The notes: a model not told the origin generated them from the sequence alone. DNA of 5,012 nucleotides from an uncultured Gemmatimonadota bacterium (GCA_946479015.1 CAMLEQ010000308.1:1-5012); one strand, 5' to 3'; shown: positions 1-5,012, numbered from the stretch's first letter. Made by a program: numbers and translations.

Positions 1-311
1 TCCGCGAGATCGGCTTCCGCTTCGCCGTGGACGACGCGGGGAGCGGCTACGCGGGCCTCGGCTCGATCGCCAACCTCGAGCCCGACTTCATCAAGCTCGA
101 CATCTCGCTCATCAACTCGATCGACACCAATTTCATCAAGCAGAACCTGGTGGAGACGATGGTGGGCTTCGCGCAGGAGCAGGGGGCGATGGTGATCGCC
201 GAGGGGATCGAGCGGGCGGAGGAGCTGGACACGGTGCGGAAGCTGGGGGTGCCGCTGGTGCAAGGGTTCTTCCTGAACCACGCGGAGAAGAGACTGACCG
301 GGAGAGTGTAG
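1..311 (+). CDS. EAL-domain protein, C-terminal end (partial; c-di-GMP phosphodiesterase type)
   Basis: The window opens inside this gene; reading from base 3 gives 102 residues to a TAG stop at 309-311. The visible part is the second half of an EAL domain: DDAGSGYAGL (family DDFGTGYSSL, metal-binding Asp pair), then DFIKLD (catalytic-site Lys/Asp), AEGIER (the conserved Glu of the EGVE motif) and VQGFFL (the QGY/FxF end motif). These domains hydrolyse cyclic di-GMP to pGpG in the cytoplasm, lowering the signal that favours sessile life. The metal- and substrate-contacting residues in this half look intact, so activity is plausible, but the EAL motif itself and any GGDEF, PAS, REC or membrane domains lie outside the window. 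The tail after QGFFL is short (NHAEKRLTGRV), so no further domain follows. It converges on the waaA-type gene across an inverted repeat. Confidence 0.93.
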   Translation, partial: REIGFRFAVDDAGSGYAGLGSIANLEPDFIKLDISLINSIDTNFIKQNLVETMVGFAQEQGAMVIAEGIERAEELDTVRKLGVPLVQGFFLNHAEKRLTGRV

Positions 312-510
312 GGTGTAGGTAGGGCGGGTAGGACGGAGGAGTGGGGCGCGTGTGGCGTGTGGGAGACTGACGGGACGAGGAGGGAGGTAGAGCGCGTGTA
401 GGGTCGTGTGTAGGTGGACTCTCTCTACATCCCGCACTACACGCGCTCTACATCGCCCCTCTACCCGTCAGTTCCCCACACGCCACACGAGTTGCTCGGT
501 GGTCCAGCGA
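312..510. other. Gene-free gap between convergent genes
   Basis: No credible gene lies here. Both flanking genes end into this gap from opposite sides. The first 35 bases are purine-rich with GTGTAGG copies at 306, 313, 396 and 408; the rest is the long inverted repeat described separately. The open frames that cross it on the + strand have no ribosome binding site and run on as an antisense shadow of the waaA-type gene. Confidence 0.7.
349..489. repeat. Long imperfect inverted repeat (66-bp arms), putative bidirectional terminator or hairpin element
   Basis: The left arm 349-414 pairs with the right arm 424-489 around a 9-nt loop with no insertions or deletions. By hand I count 53 Watson-Crick pairs, 4 G-T/G-U pairs and 9 mismatches over 66 positions. 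The best blocks are 349-363 with 475-489 (15 perfect pairs), 366-374 with 464-472 (9 perfect) and 387-401 with 437-451 (15 perfect). It lies 37 bp after the EAL stop and 21 bp after the waaA-type stop, so transcripts from either side would fold into almost the same hairpin. Neither side has a T-run, so it is not a textbook intrinsic terminator. U-less hairpins between convergent genes are nevertheless common in GC-rich bacteria. Termination or transcript-end protection is an inference; a palindromic repeat element is the alternative. Confidence 0.75.
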
Positions 511-1809
511 CTACACACCACCCCCCTCCAGCAATACCTCCACCAGCCCCACCGATCTTTCCGCCGCGCCCAATCCTTGTTGCACCACCTCCCTCGCCGC
601 GCCGCCGGCTTCGGTGCGGGCAGCAGCGGAGGCGAGCCATCCCTGGAGCACTGTCGCCAGCGCTGCCGCGTCGGGGGATGATGCGCCGCCGCCGGCGCGG
701 AGCAGCAGCCGGGCGTCGCGGCTCGCGGCGAAGCGGGGGCCGAAAGACACCGGGGCGCCGAAGGCGGCCGGCTCGAGCACCGAGTGCAGACCGGCGGCGT
801 GGAAGGCGCCGCCCACGTAGGCGGCATCGGCGAGCGCGTACAGCTCGCCGAGCACCCCCACGCGATCCACGAGCACCACGTCCGCCCCGGCCGCGTCGGG
901 CGCGCCGAGCCGCGCGAGGCGGAGCCCCGCGGCGGCGGCCCACCGCTCCACCGGCTCGAGGTGCGATGGGGTGGGCTCGTGCGGCGCGATCACCAGGCGC
1001 GCATCCCGCACGCGCTCGCGCACGCGCTCCCAGGCGGGGAGGAGCACCGCGTCGTCGGCGGGCCAGGTGGAGCCGGCGACGAGCGTGGGGCGCTCGCTCG
1101 CGAGCGGCGCGAGCAGCGCGCCGGCGCGCTCGGCCGCGGCGGCGCGCGCCCACACCTGGTCGTAGCGGGTGTCCCCCGTCACGCGCACCACGTCGGCGCG
1201 CACGCCGAGCGCCACCAGCCGCTCCGCGTCCTCGGCGTCGATGGCCCCCACCGCGTCGAGGCGCGCGTACGCCTCGCGCAGGAGCGCCACCGCGAGCGGG
1301 GAGCGGCGCCCGGAGTCCGCCGCGAGCGTGGCGCTGAGCAGTCCCAGTCGCACGCCGCGCCGCGCCGCCTCGCGCGTGAGCGCGGGCCACACATCGAGCT
1401 TGCTGAACACGAGCGCGCGCGGGCGCAGCGCGTCGAGCGCCGCGCGTGCGTCGCCCGCGGTGTCGAAGGGGAGATAGTCGGTGAAGTCGGCGCCCAACGA
1501 GCGCGCGAACCGCTCGGCGCTCGGGGAGAAGTGCGTGTACGCCACCTGGAGCGCGGGGCGCGCCGCGCGTAGCCGCTCGAGCACCGGGCGCGCCTGGAGT
1601 CCCTCGCCCACCGATGGCGCGTGCATCCACAGGAGCGCTCTCGCGGGATCGCGCCCCGTGCGCGCCCACGCGGCGTAGCGCGCGCGGATGCCGCGGCGCG
1701 CGCGCAGGGCACGCCACGTCTTGCCGTCGCGCTCGGGCGCGAGCGCCGCGGCGAGACGCGCGCCCTGCGCGGCGCCGGCGTAGAGAACGCGGAGGAGCAC
1801 CGAGGACAC
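511..1809 (-). CDS. waaA: 3-deoxy-D-manno-octulosonic acid (Kdo) transferase, WaaA/KdtA type
   Basis: Transfers Kdo from CMP-Kdo to the lipid A precursor at the cytoplasmic face of the inner membrane, the first step of LPS core assembly. The product is 432 residues, a normal family length. Visible in order: a membrane-associating N-terminus (about 4-24) then an Arg-rich RARRGIRAR stretch; HAPSVGE (63-69; family HxxSVGE with the proposed catalytic Glu); YLPFD (112-116); SKLDVWP (136-142); GDTRYD (212-217); GSTWPADD (246-253); IAPHEP (274-279); DRVGVLGELY (315-324); YVGGAF (331-336); and GLHSVLEPAAFG (340-351, the GGHNxLEPA nucleotide-sugar motif). The ETExWP motif is replaced by KLDVWP, resembling the K-x-E/D-x-W form of Bacteroidetes homologues. 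The start is uncertain: GTG at 1809 begins just before the hydrophobic segment, but an in-frame GTG at 1848 overlaps the upstream stop as GTGA and would add 13 residues; GTG at 1800 is also possible. None has a clear Shine-Dalgarno site. Last gene of the cluster; no cysteines seen. Confidence 0.9.
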   Translation of the reverse strand: MSSVLLRVLYAGAAQGARLAAALAPERDGKTWRALRARRGIRARYAAWARTGRDPARALLWMHAPSVGEGLQARPVLERLRAARPALQVAYTHFSPSAERFARSLGADFTDYLPFDTAGDARAALDALRPRALVFSKLDVWPALTREAARRGVRLGLLSATLAADSGRRSPLAVALLREAYARLDAVGAIDAEDAERLVALGVRADVVRVTGDTRYDQVWARAAAAERAGALLAPLASERPTLVAGSTWPADDAVLLPAWERVRERVRDARLVIAPHEPTPSHLEPVERWAAAAGLRLARLGAPDAAGADVVLVDRVGVLGELYALADAAYVGGAFHAAGLHSVLEPAAFGAPVSFGPRFAASRDARLLLRAGGGASSPDAAALATVLQGWLASAAARTEAGGAAREVVQQGLGAAERSVGLVEVLLEGGGV

Positions 1810-1820
1810 TGTGCGGCGCG

Positions 1821-1840
1821 GCGGGCGGTGGACCGCCCGC
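1821..1840. repeat. Perfect 9-bp dyad between dsbA-like and waaA-type genes
   Basis: Arms GCGGGCGGT (1821-1829) and ACCGCCCGC (1832-1840) are perfect reverse complements around GG. As RNA it would form a very stable 8-bp stem with a 4-nt loop. It sits 4 bp after the dsbA-like stop and 11 bp before the GTG at 1809, where a ribosome binding site would be expected. There is no T-run. It could attenuate expression, stabilise the upstream message end, or be coding if the GTG at 1848 is the true waaA start; in that case it has no regulatory meaning. Confidence 0.4.
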
Positions 1841-1844
1841 GCGC

Positions 1845-2561
1845 TCACTTCGCCGCCGTCTTCAGCGCCTGATCGAGCGCCTTCCGGAACACCTCCGTCG
1901 GCTGCGCCCCGGCGATCAGGTGCCCATCGATGAGGAACGACGGTGTCGAGTTCACCCCCGAGTCCTCGGCGCGGTCCACGTCCGCCTGGATCAGCGGCCG
2001 CAGCGCGTGGCTCGAGACGCACTTGTGGTACGCCGCGGTGTCCGCGCCCACCGAGGCGGCGAGCGAGTCGAACAGCGCGCCGGGGGTGGCGCTCCCCTCC
2101 CAGCGGGTCTGCGTGGCGAACAGCGCGTCGTGCATCTCCCAGAACTTCCCCTGCGCGGACACGCACATCGCCGCCTCGGCCGCCGGCCACGCGTTCCTGT
2201 GGCCGGGGAGGGGGAAGTTGATGTACGCCAGCCGCACCTTCCCCGGCTTCACGTACTCGCGCACGATCGCCGGATAGCTCTCCGCGTGCCACTCGCGGCA
2301 GTAGGGGCACTGGAAATCGCTCACCTCGACCATCCAGAGCGGGGCGCTCGGGCTCCCCTGGATGCGCCCGTGGTCGGCGCGGCGAATGAGCGCGGTGTCG
2401 CGTGGCGTGGTGTCGCGCGCGGCGGTGGTCGCCGCGCCGGTCGACGCGGCGGCCGGAGTGCGCGGGCGGGGCGTCGCGTTGGCGTTGTCGGAGCCGCCGC
2501 ACGCGGCGCTTACGAAGGTGGCGCAGAGGGCGCCGAGCAGCGTGATTCGCATCAACGGCAT
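1845..2561 (-). CDS. DsbA-like thioredoxin-fold protein, probable lipoprotein
   Basis: A 238-residue exported thiol-disulfide oxidoreductase of the DsbA/Thioredoxin_4 type, expected to form or shuffle disulfides in periplasmic proteins. The N-terminus has a hydrophobic segment (6-20) ending in SAAC with Cys21 as probable lipidation site (a weak but usable lipobox). A low-complexity Ala/Thr/Pro/Arg linker (24-60) follows, typical of a tether. The fold starts with VEVSDFQCPYC: active-site CPYC at 85-88. PSAPLWMVEV before it and YINFPLPGHRNAW (113-125) fit the family. The cis-proline loop is STPSFLIDG (Pro207). Two further cysteines, Cys133 (AAMCVSAQGKFWEMHD) and Cys181 (YHKCVSS), match positions seen in many DsbA/BdbD relatives. 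ATG at 2561 is preceded by GAGG overlapping the previous stop; ATG at 2552 is the alternative and costs three residues. It lies 6 bp downstream of the propeller gene, so co-transcription is likely. The redox partner (DsbB or VKOR) is not in the window. Confidence 0.9.
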   Translation of the reverse strand: MPLMRITLLGALCATFVSAACGGSDNANATPRPRTPAAASTGAATTAARDTTPRDTALIRRADHGRIQGSPSAPLWMVEVSDFQCPYCREWHAESYPAIVREYVKPGKVRLAYINFPLPGHRNAWPAAEAAMCVSAQGKFWEMHDALFATQTRWEGSATPGALFDSLAASVGADTAAYHKCVSSHALRPLIQADVDRAEDSGVNSTPSFLIDGHLIAGAQPTEVFRKALDQALKTAAK

Positions 2562-2567
2562 GGATCC

Positions 2568-3797
2568 TCAGAAGTCGGACGGAACGCGGCGCAGCGCGTT
2601 GCTGCGCCGGTCGAGAATGTAGGTGTACTGGCCGGAGGAGGCGAGCGCCGAGGCGAATCCGAGGCCGCGCGCGAGGCCGAGCGTGCGGAGCGCGCCGCTG
2701 GAGACGTCCAGCACGTACACCCCCTCGGGCCCGGCGGCGACGAAGAGACGTCCGTCGGCGAAAGCGACGTCGTACACGAAGTGGGCGATCCCCCACGTGG
2801 CGATCGGATGGATGATGGCGGGATCGGGGGCGGCGTAGAGGCGGATGCCGCGCTCCCCGAGCGCCACGGCGACGGTGTCGTTGGTGACGGAGAGGCCGCG
2901 GCCGGCGCCGTCGAGGGGCGTGGCGCCGGCGCGCGCGAGCGAATCGCCCTCGAGGCGGAGCGCGACGAGCTCGCGATCGGTGGCCGCCCAGACGAGCGAG
3001 CGCGCGGAGTCGATGGCGAGCGCGCGCACCGTGGAGCCCACGCCGATCCCCGGCCACGCGCGCGTGGTATCCGAGCCGAGGGGGGCGACCTCCACCCGGT
3101 CGCCGACGCCGAAGACGACGCGATCGCGCACGGCGGCGGTGGCGCCGACGTCCCCTTCGCGCACCAGCTCTCCGGGGCCGGTGCGCGGTGGGTAGAGGTA
3201 GAGCCCCACCGGAGAGCCGAGCGCGATCCACCCCGTGCGGGGCGCGACGGTGATGGTGACGATGCCGCGGAGTCCGGCGGCACGGCGCGCGCCCGCGCGC
3301 AGCCCGTTGTCGGTGCCGAAGAGCTGGACGCCCACGCTCCCGGCGACGGCGACGGTGGAGTCCCGGGCGGCGAGCGCGGTGGGCTCGCCGTCGAGATCGA
3401 CGGCGATGCTGACGGGGTGGAGCGGCGGGACGCCGCGGTACCGGCTGTAGTAGGTGAGGTCGTACTCGCGGCCGATGAAATAGCCGAAGAGGGCCCCGCC
3501 CGCGGCGGCACCGATCACGAGCTCGGCGCCGCCCCCCTTGGCGGCCTTCGCGTAGGCCCCGCCGGCGGCCGCGCCGATGAGGGCACCGGCGATGGCGAAG
3601 ATCGTCTTGCGGGGGGTGCGGTGCGGCATCTCCGGCCCCTGTTGCGCGGCGGCGGAGCGTGGGGTGACCGGGGCGAGCGTCACCGCGCCGAGGAGCGCGA
3701 GGGCGAGGGTGCGGCGGGGCGCGAGAAACCGATGACGCGCACCCACTGGAGCGGGGCTCGCTGGCGGGGCGTTCACGAAGCGTTGACGAAAAGCCAT
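2568..3797 (-). CDS. Secreted glycine-zipper / beta-propeller protein, function unknown
   Basis: A 409-residue protein I cannot assign to a named family. It has a positively charged N-terminus with a signal-like segment (about 29-51, RRTLALALLGAVTLAP through SAAAQQ; likely cleavage after Ala51). Two glycine/alanine-rich helices follow (about 65-110, with GALIGAAAGGAYAKAAKGG and GAAAGGALFGYFIGRE), the glycine-zipper pattern of membrane-inserting or oligomerising segments. The rest (about 130-409) is all-beta with seven similar units at about 40-residue intervals: 141-160, 182-202, 221-240, 259-282, 301-322, 341-366 and 382-405. Each has a hydrophobic strand, a small turn (ARDST, PRTG, DSARS, TNDT, ADGR) and a second strand ending in an aromatic or leucine pair. 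This suggests a seven-bladed propeller, a fold that usually binds proteins or ligands. No cysteines, so it is not a disulfide client of its neighbour. ATG 3797 has only a weak GGA upstream; the 28-residue lead before the hydrophobic core is long, so a later start (GTG, residue 18) is possible. First gene of the minus-strand cluster. Confidence 0.8.
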   Translation of the reverse strand: MAFRQRFVNAPPASPAPVGARHRFLAPRRTLALALLGAVTLAPVTPRSAAAQQGPEMPHRTPRKTIFAIAGALIGAAAGGAYAKAAKGGGAELVIGAAAGGALFGYFIGREYDLTYYSRYRGVPPLHPVSIAVDLDGEPTALAARDSTVAVAGSVGVQLFGTDNGLRAGARRAAGLRGIVTITVAPRTGWIALGSPVGLYLYPPRTGPGELVREGDVGATAAVRDRVVFGVGDRVEVAPLGSDTTRAWPGIGVGSTVRALAIDSARSLVWAATDRELVALRLEGDSLARAGATPLDGAGRGLSVTNDTVAVALGERGIRLYAAPDPAIIHPIATWGIAHFVYDVAFADGRLFVAAGPEGVYVLDVSSGALRTLGLARGLGFASALASSGQYTYILDRRSNALRRVPSDF

Positions 3798-3920
3798 GAG
3801 TGATCCGCGCGCGCGGGGGCCGGCGTGAGCGTGCTGCGCGCCCGCAGGCGTCCGCGAGGGGGCGGGGGCGGGGGGCGCGAGCGGTGAGCGGGGGTGCGAT
3901 GGGCCCGCCGCTTCCGGACT

Positions 3921-3950
3921 AAAGTAGGCCGCGGTCGTGCGGGTTCGCCA
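3921..3950 (-). promoter_or_regulatory. Weak candidate promoter for the minus-strand cluster
   Basis: On the minus strand TGGCGA (3950-3945), an 18-bp spacer and TACTTT (3926-3921) give a 3/6 and 4/6 match to the sigma-70 elements. The -10 also reads TACTTTAG, one base off the Bacteroidetes-type TAnnTTTG. Transcription would begin near 3914, leaving a leader of about 117 nt before ATG 3797. It is the only AT-rich step in the surrounding GC-rich stretch on that side, but the match is modest. Confidence 0.3.
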
Positions 3951-4009
3951 GCCGGGAACATGCGGCGGCACCGCGAAACGGAAGGGGGTGCACACTCCGT
4001 GACGCATTA

Positions 4010-4038
4010 TTGACACGTTCCGGACGCATCCGTATGTT
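4010..4038 (+). promoter_or_regulatory. Promoter of the susC-type gene
   Basis: TTGACA (4010-4015, 6/6 match) is followed after exactly 17 bp by TATGTT (4033-4038, 4/6), in a local AT-rich patch (GCATTATTGACA). The same -10 reads TATGTTCG, one base from the Bacteroidetes-type TAnnTTTG, with a TTG ending 20 bp upstream. Either reading places the start near 4045, 278 nt before the ATG. It is the best promoter-like sequence in the window and points at the susC-type gene. Confidence 0.65.
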
Positions 4039-4044
4039 CGGGCC

Positions 4045-4311
4045 GACTCTCTCGCAGAGCCCGACAGCATCTATTCCTTGCCTCCATTACCGGTCGAGCG
4101 CTCACTCCCTGCCGAAGCGACGCCGGTCTCGACTTGCCGGAGCGTTCCCGCTCCCACGCGATAGATCTCGTGTCCCCCCGCAGGTCAGTTCCACATCACA
4201 CGCCGGAGGTGATCAACCCGTAGGTCTGAAAAGTCGGCTCGTCGCCACACGACCGTAGGCGACGTGTGAATCCCATTGCTGTCGGACGACACACCTTTTG
4301 GAAGAGGTGGC
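4045..4311 (+). promoter_or_regulatory. Long 5' leader of the susC-type gene with possible alternative hairpins
   Basis: Inferred untranslated leader between the promoter and the ribosome binding site. Hairpins visible by eye: CGTCGCC (4240-4246) with GGCGACG (4258-4264), 7 bp, which competes with CACACG (4246-4251) pairing to CGTGTG (4263-4268); and CACCTT (4292-4297) with AAGAGGTG (4304-4309 side), ending 2 nt before the ribosome site. An isolated GGAGGTGATC occurs at 4205-4214. I recognise none of the cobalamin, TPP or SAM riboswitch cores. Regulation by structure is an inference from length and pairing only. Confidence 0.35.
4205..4214 (+). promoter_or_regulatory. Isolated extended Shine-Dalgarno-like 10-mer in the leader
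   Basis: GGAGGTGATC is complementary to the usual 3' end of 16S rRNA (GATCACCTCC) over all ten positions. No usual start codon stands at a usable distance: downstream comes AACCCGTAG and then only a CTG at 4226 (a 10-codon frame ending at 4258). It lies about 108 nt before the real start. It may be a ribosome standby site, part of a structure, or chance. Confidence 0.3.
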
Positions 4312-4318
4312 AAGGAGG
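4312..4318 (+). promoter_or_regulatory. Ribosome binding site of the susC-type gene
   Basis: AAGGAGG, a full Shine-Dalgarno match, is followed by AAGA and then ATG at 4323. The 4-nt spacing is short but usable. It decides the start: no other ATG follows closely in this frame, and the signal peptide begins directly here. Confidence 0.8.
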
Positions 4319-4322
4319 AAGA

Positions 4323-5012
4323 ATGGGACGTTTCGTTCGGTCCGCCCTCGCGCTGGCGTGCGCGACGGCGCTGCTGCCCGCATGGGCATCGGCGCAGGAG
4401 AGCACGACCATCAGCGGGCGGGTCACCAGCGAGGCTGGTGTCCCGCTGAATTCGGTCAGCGTCTTCATCGAGGGCATGAGTGTCGGAAGCCTCAGCCGCG
4501 ATGATGGACGCTACACGTTCACCGTCCCCTCGGCCCGCGTGCGCGGGCAGCAGGTGACGCTGACGGCGCGCCTCATCGGCTTCAAGGCGCAATCGGCGCA
4601 GATCACGCTCAGCGCCGGCACCATCACGCACGACTTCGTGCTCGCCGCGAACCCGCTCAAGCTGGGCGAGGTCGTGGTCACCGGCGCGGGGACGCAGACC
4701 ACCCGCGAGAAGCTCGGCAACGTCATCAACACCGTGGACTCGGCGGCGATCTCGCGCAGCAACGAGTCCAACGTCGTGAACGCGATCGCCGGCAAGGCGC
4801 CGAACGTGAACATCACGTCGCAGTCCGGCGAGCCTGGCGCCTCGAGCTACATCCGGATCCGCGGCATCAAGTCGCTCCACGGGAACGGGCAGCCGCTGTT
4901 CGTGGTGGACGGGGTGCCGATCGACAACTCGACCACGGCCACCGAGGATCCCACCGCCGGCACCGTGGCGCCGAACCGCGCCTCGGACATCGACCCGAAC
5001 GACATCGAGTCG
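4323..5012 (+). CDS. SusC/RagA-family TonB-linked outer-membrane protein (N-terminal part)
   Basis: An outer-membrane beta-barrel receptor that imports glycans, peptides or other large nutrients with TonB energy, usually paired with a SusD/RagB lipoprotein encoded just downstream (not in the window). The open frame has no stop from ATG 4323 to the window edge: 230 codons of a protein normally about 1000 residues. A signal peptide (1-24, cleavage ASA-QE) leads into a carboxypeptidase-regulatory-like Ig-type domain (about 28-107: TISGRVTSEAGVPLNSVSV, DDGRYTFTVP, RLIGFKAQ). The SusC-type hinge LGEVVVTGAGTQ (114-125) and the TonB plug domain follow: NVVNAIAGKAPNVNI (150-164), GEPGASSYIRIRGIKSL (169-185) and PLFVVDGVPID (191-201). 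These are hallmark motifs of the family. The strong ribosome site and promoter suggest high expression; the substrate cannot be read from this part. Confidence 0.93.
   Translation, partial: MGRFVRSALALACATALLPAWASAQESTTISGRVTSEAGVPLNSVSVFIEGMSVGSLSRDDGRYTFTVPSARVRGQQVTLTARLIGFKAQSAQITLSAGTITHDFVLAANPLKLGEVVVTGAGTQTTREKLGNVINTVDSAAISRSNESNVVNAIAGKAPNVNITSQSGEPGASSYIRIRGIKSLHGNGQPLFVVDGVPIDNSTTATEDPTAGTVAPNRASDIDPNDIES

Larger units (their letters stand above)
3798..4322. other. Divergent regulatory region between propeller and susC-type genes
   Basis: A stretch of about 525 bp with no convincing gene. From left to right it holds the start region of the minus-strand cluster, a G-rich tract (3858-3894), a weak minus-strand promoter candidate (3921-3950), a strong + strand promoter (4010-4038) and a leader of about 278 nt up to the ribosome binding site at 4312. 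A short + frame from ATG 4034 to TAG 4258 starts inside the -10 element and lacks a ribosome site, so I do not call it a gene. Confidence 0.7.

Noticed and set aside
340..500. The inverted repeat as an inserted MITE
   Set aside because: I found no target-site duplication flanking the arms and no transposase-type terminal motif, so insertion is not supported from this copy alone.
414..1337. A Pro/Arg-rich + strand open frame starting in the inverted repeat
   Set aside because: Proline and arginine runs come from reading the antisense of waaA; no ribosome site and no domain.
511..3231. A 906-codon minus-strand open frame covering three genes
   Set aside because: Only its last 432-445 codons read as a known protein (Kdo transferase). 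The upstream part is Arg/Ala/His-rich frame-shadow sequence overlapping the well-supported DsbA-like and propeller genes in another frame, as expected at very high GC.
1614..3803. A 729-codon + strand open frame
   Set aside because: Antisense to three convincing genes, with Arg/Gly/Glu-rich shadow composition, no recognisable domain and no ribosome binding site.
4170..4223. A 17-codon frame from GTG 4170 that ends at TAG 4221-4223
   Set aside because: No ribosome binding site before the GTG and no attenuator-like codon run.
4034..4258. A short + strand frame in the susC leader
   Set aside because: Its ATG is inside the predicted -10 element, so it would lie upstream of the transcript; no ribosome site and no recognisable sequence.
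4045..4311. A cobalamin, TPP or SAM riboswitch before the TonB-linked receptor
   Set aside because: None of the conserved core sequences of these classes could be found in the leader.
4185..4880. A minus-strand open frame antisense to the susC-type gene
   Set aside because: Shadow of the SusC coding frame, Arg/Asp/Ala-rich, with no domain.

Overview
This is a very GC-rich, codon-biased bacterial window. It carries a Gram-negative envelope signature: a Kdo (lipid A) transferase and a SusC/RagA-type TonB-dependent outer-membrane protein. A SusC protein in such a GC-rich genome, downstream of a promoter that fits both the sigma-70 and the Bacteroidetes-type pattern, suggests a member of the FCB group such as Gemmatimonadota. 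That assignment is an inference from composition and gene content, not a match to a reference.

Layout from left to right. (1) The end of an EAL-domain (c-di-GMP phosphodiesterase-type) protein on the + strand, running in from outside. (2) A gene-free gap of about 200 bp between convergent genes. It is dominated by a 66-bp-arm imperfect inverted repeat (349-489) that probably separates the two converging transcripts. (3) A three-gene minus-strand cluster, in transcription order: a secreted glycine-zipper plus beta-propeller protein (start 3797), a DsbA-like thioredoxin-fold lipoprotein (6 bp downstream), and a WaaA/KdtA-type Kdo transferase (start about 35 bp further on, or overlapping the dsbA stop as GTGA). 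(4) A divergent regulatory region of about 525 bp (3798-4322). It holds a G-rich tract, a weak candidate promoter for the minus-strand cluster, a strong TTGACA-17-TATGTT promoter for the + strand, and a leader of roughly 278 nt. The leader contains an isolated perfect extended Shine-Dalgarno-like 10-mer and alternative hairpins. (5) The first 230 codons of a SusC/RagA-family receptor with a strong AAGGAGG ribosome binding site, running off the right edge.

The cluster is envelope-themed: periplasmic or surface scaffold, periplasmic thiol oxidoreductase, LPS core assembly and outer-membrane uptake. Nothing here is a mobile element, defence system, CRISPR array or RNA gene. The parts most worth a second look are the long inverted repeat between the convergent genes, the long structured SusC leader, and the glycine-zipper/propeller protein, whose seven repeats I could not place in a named family.
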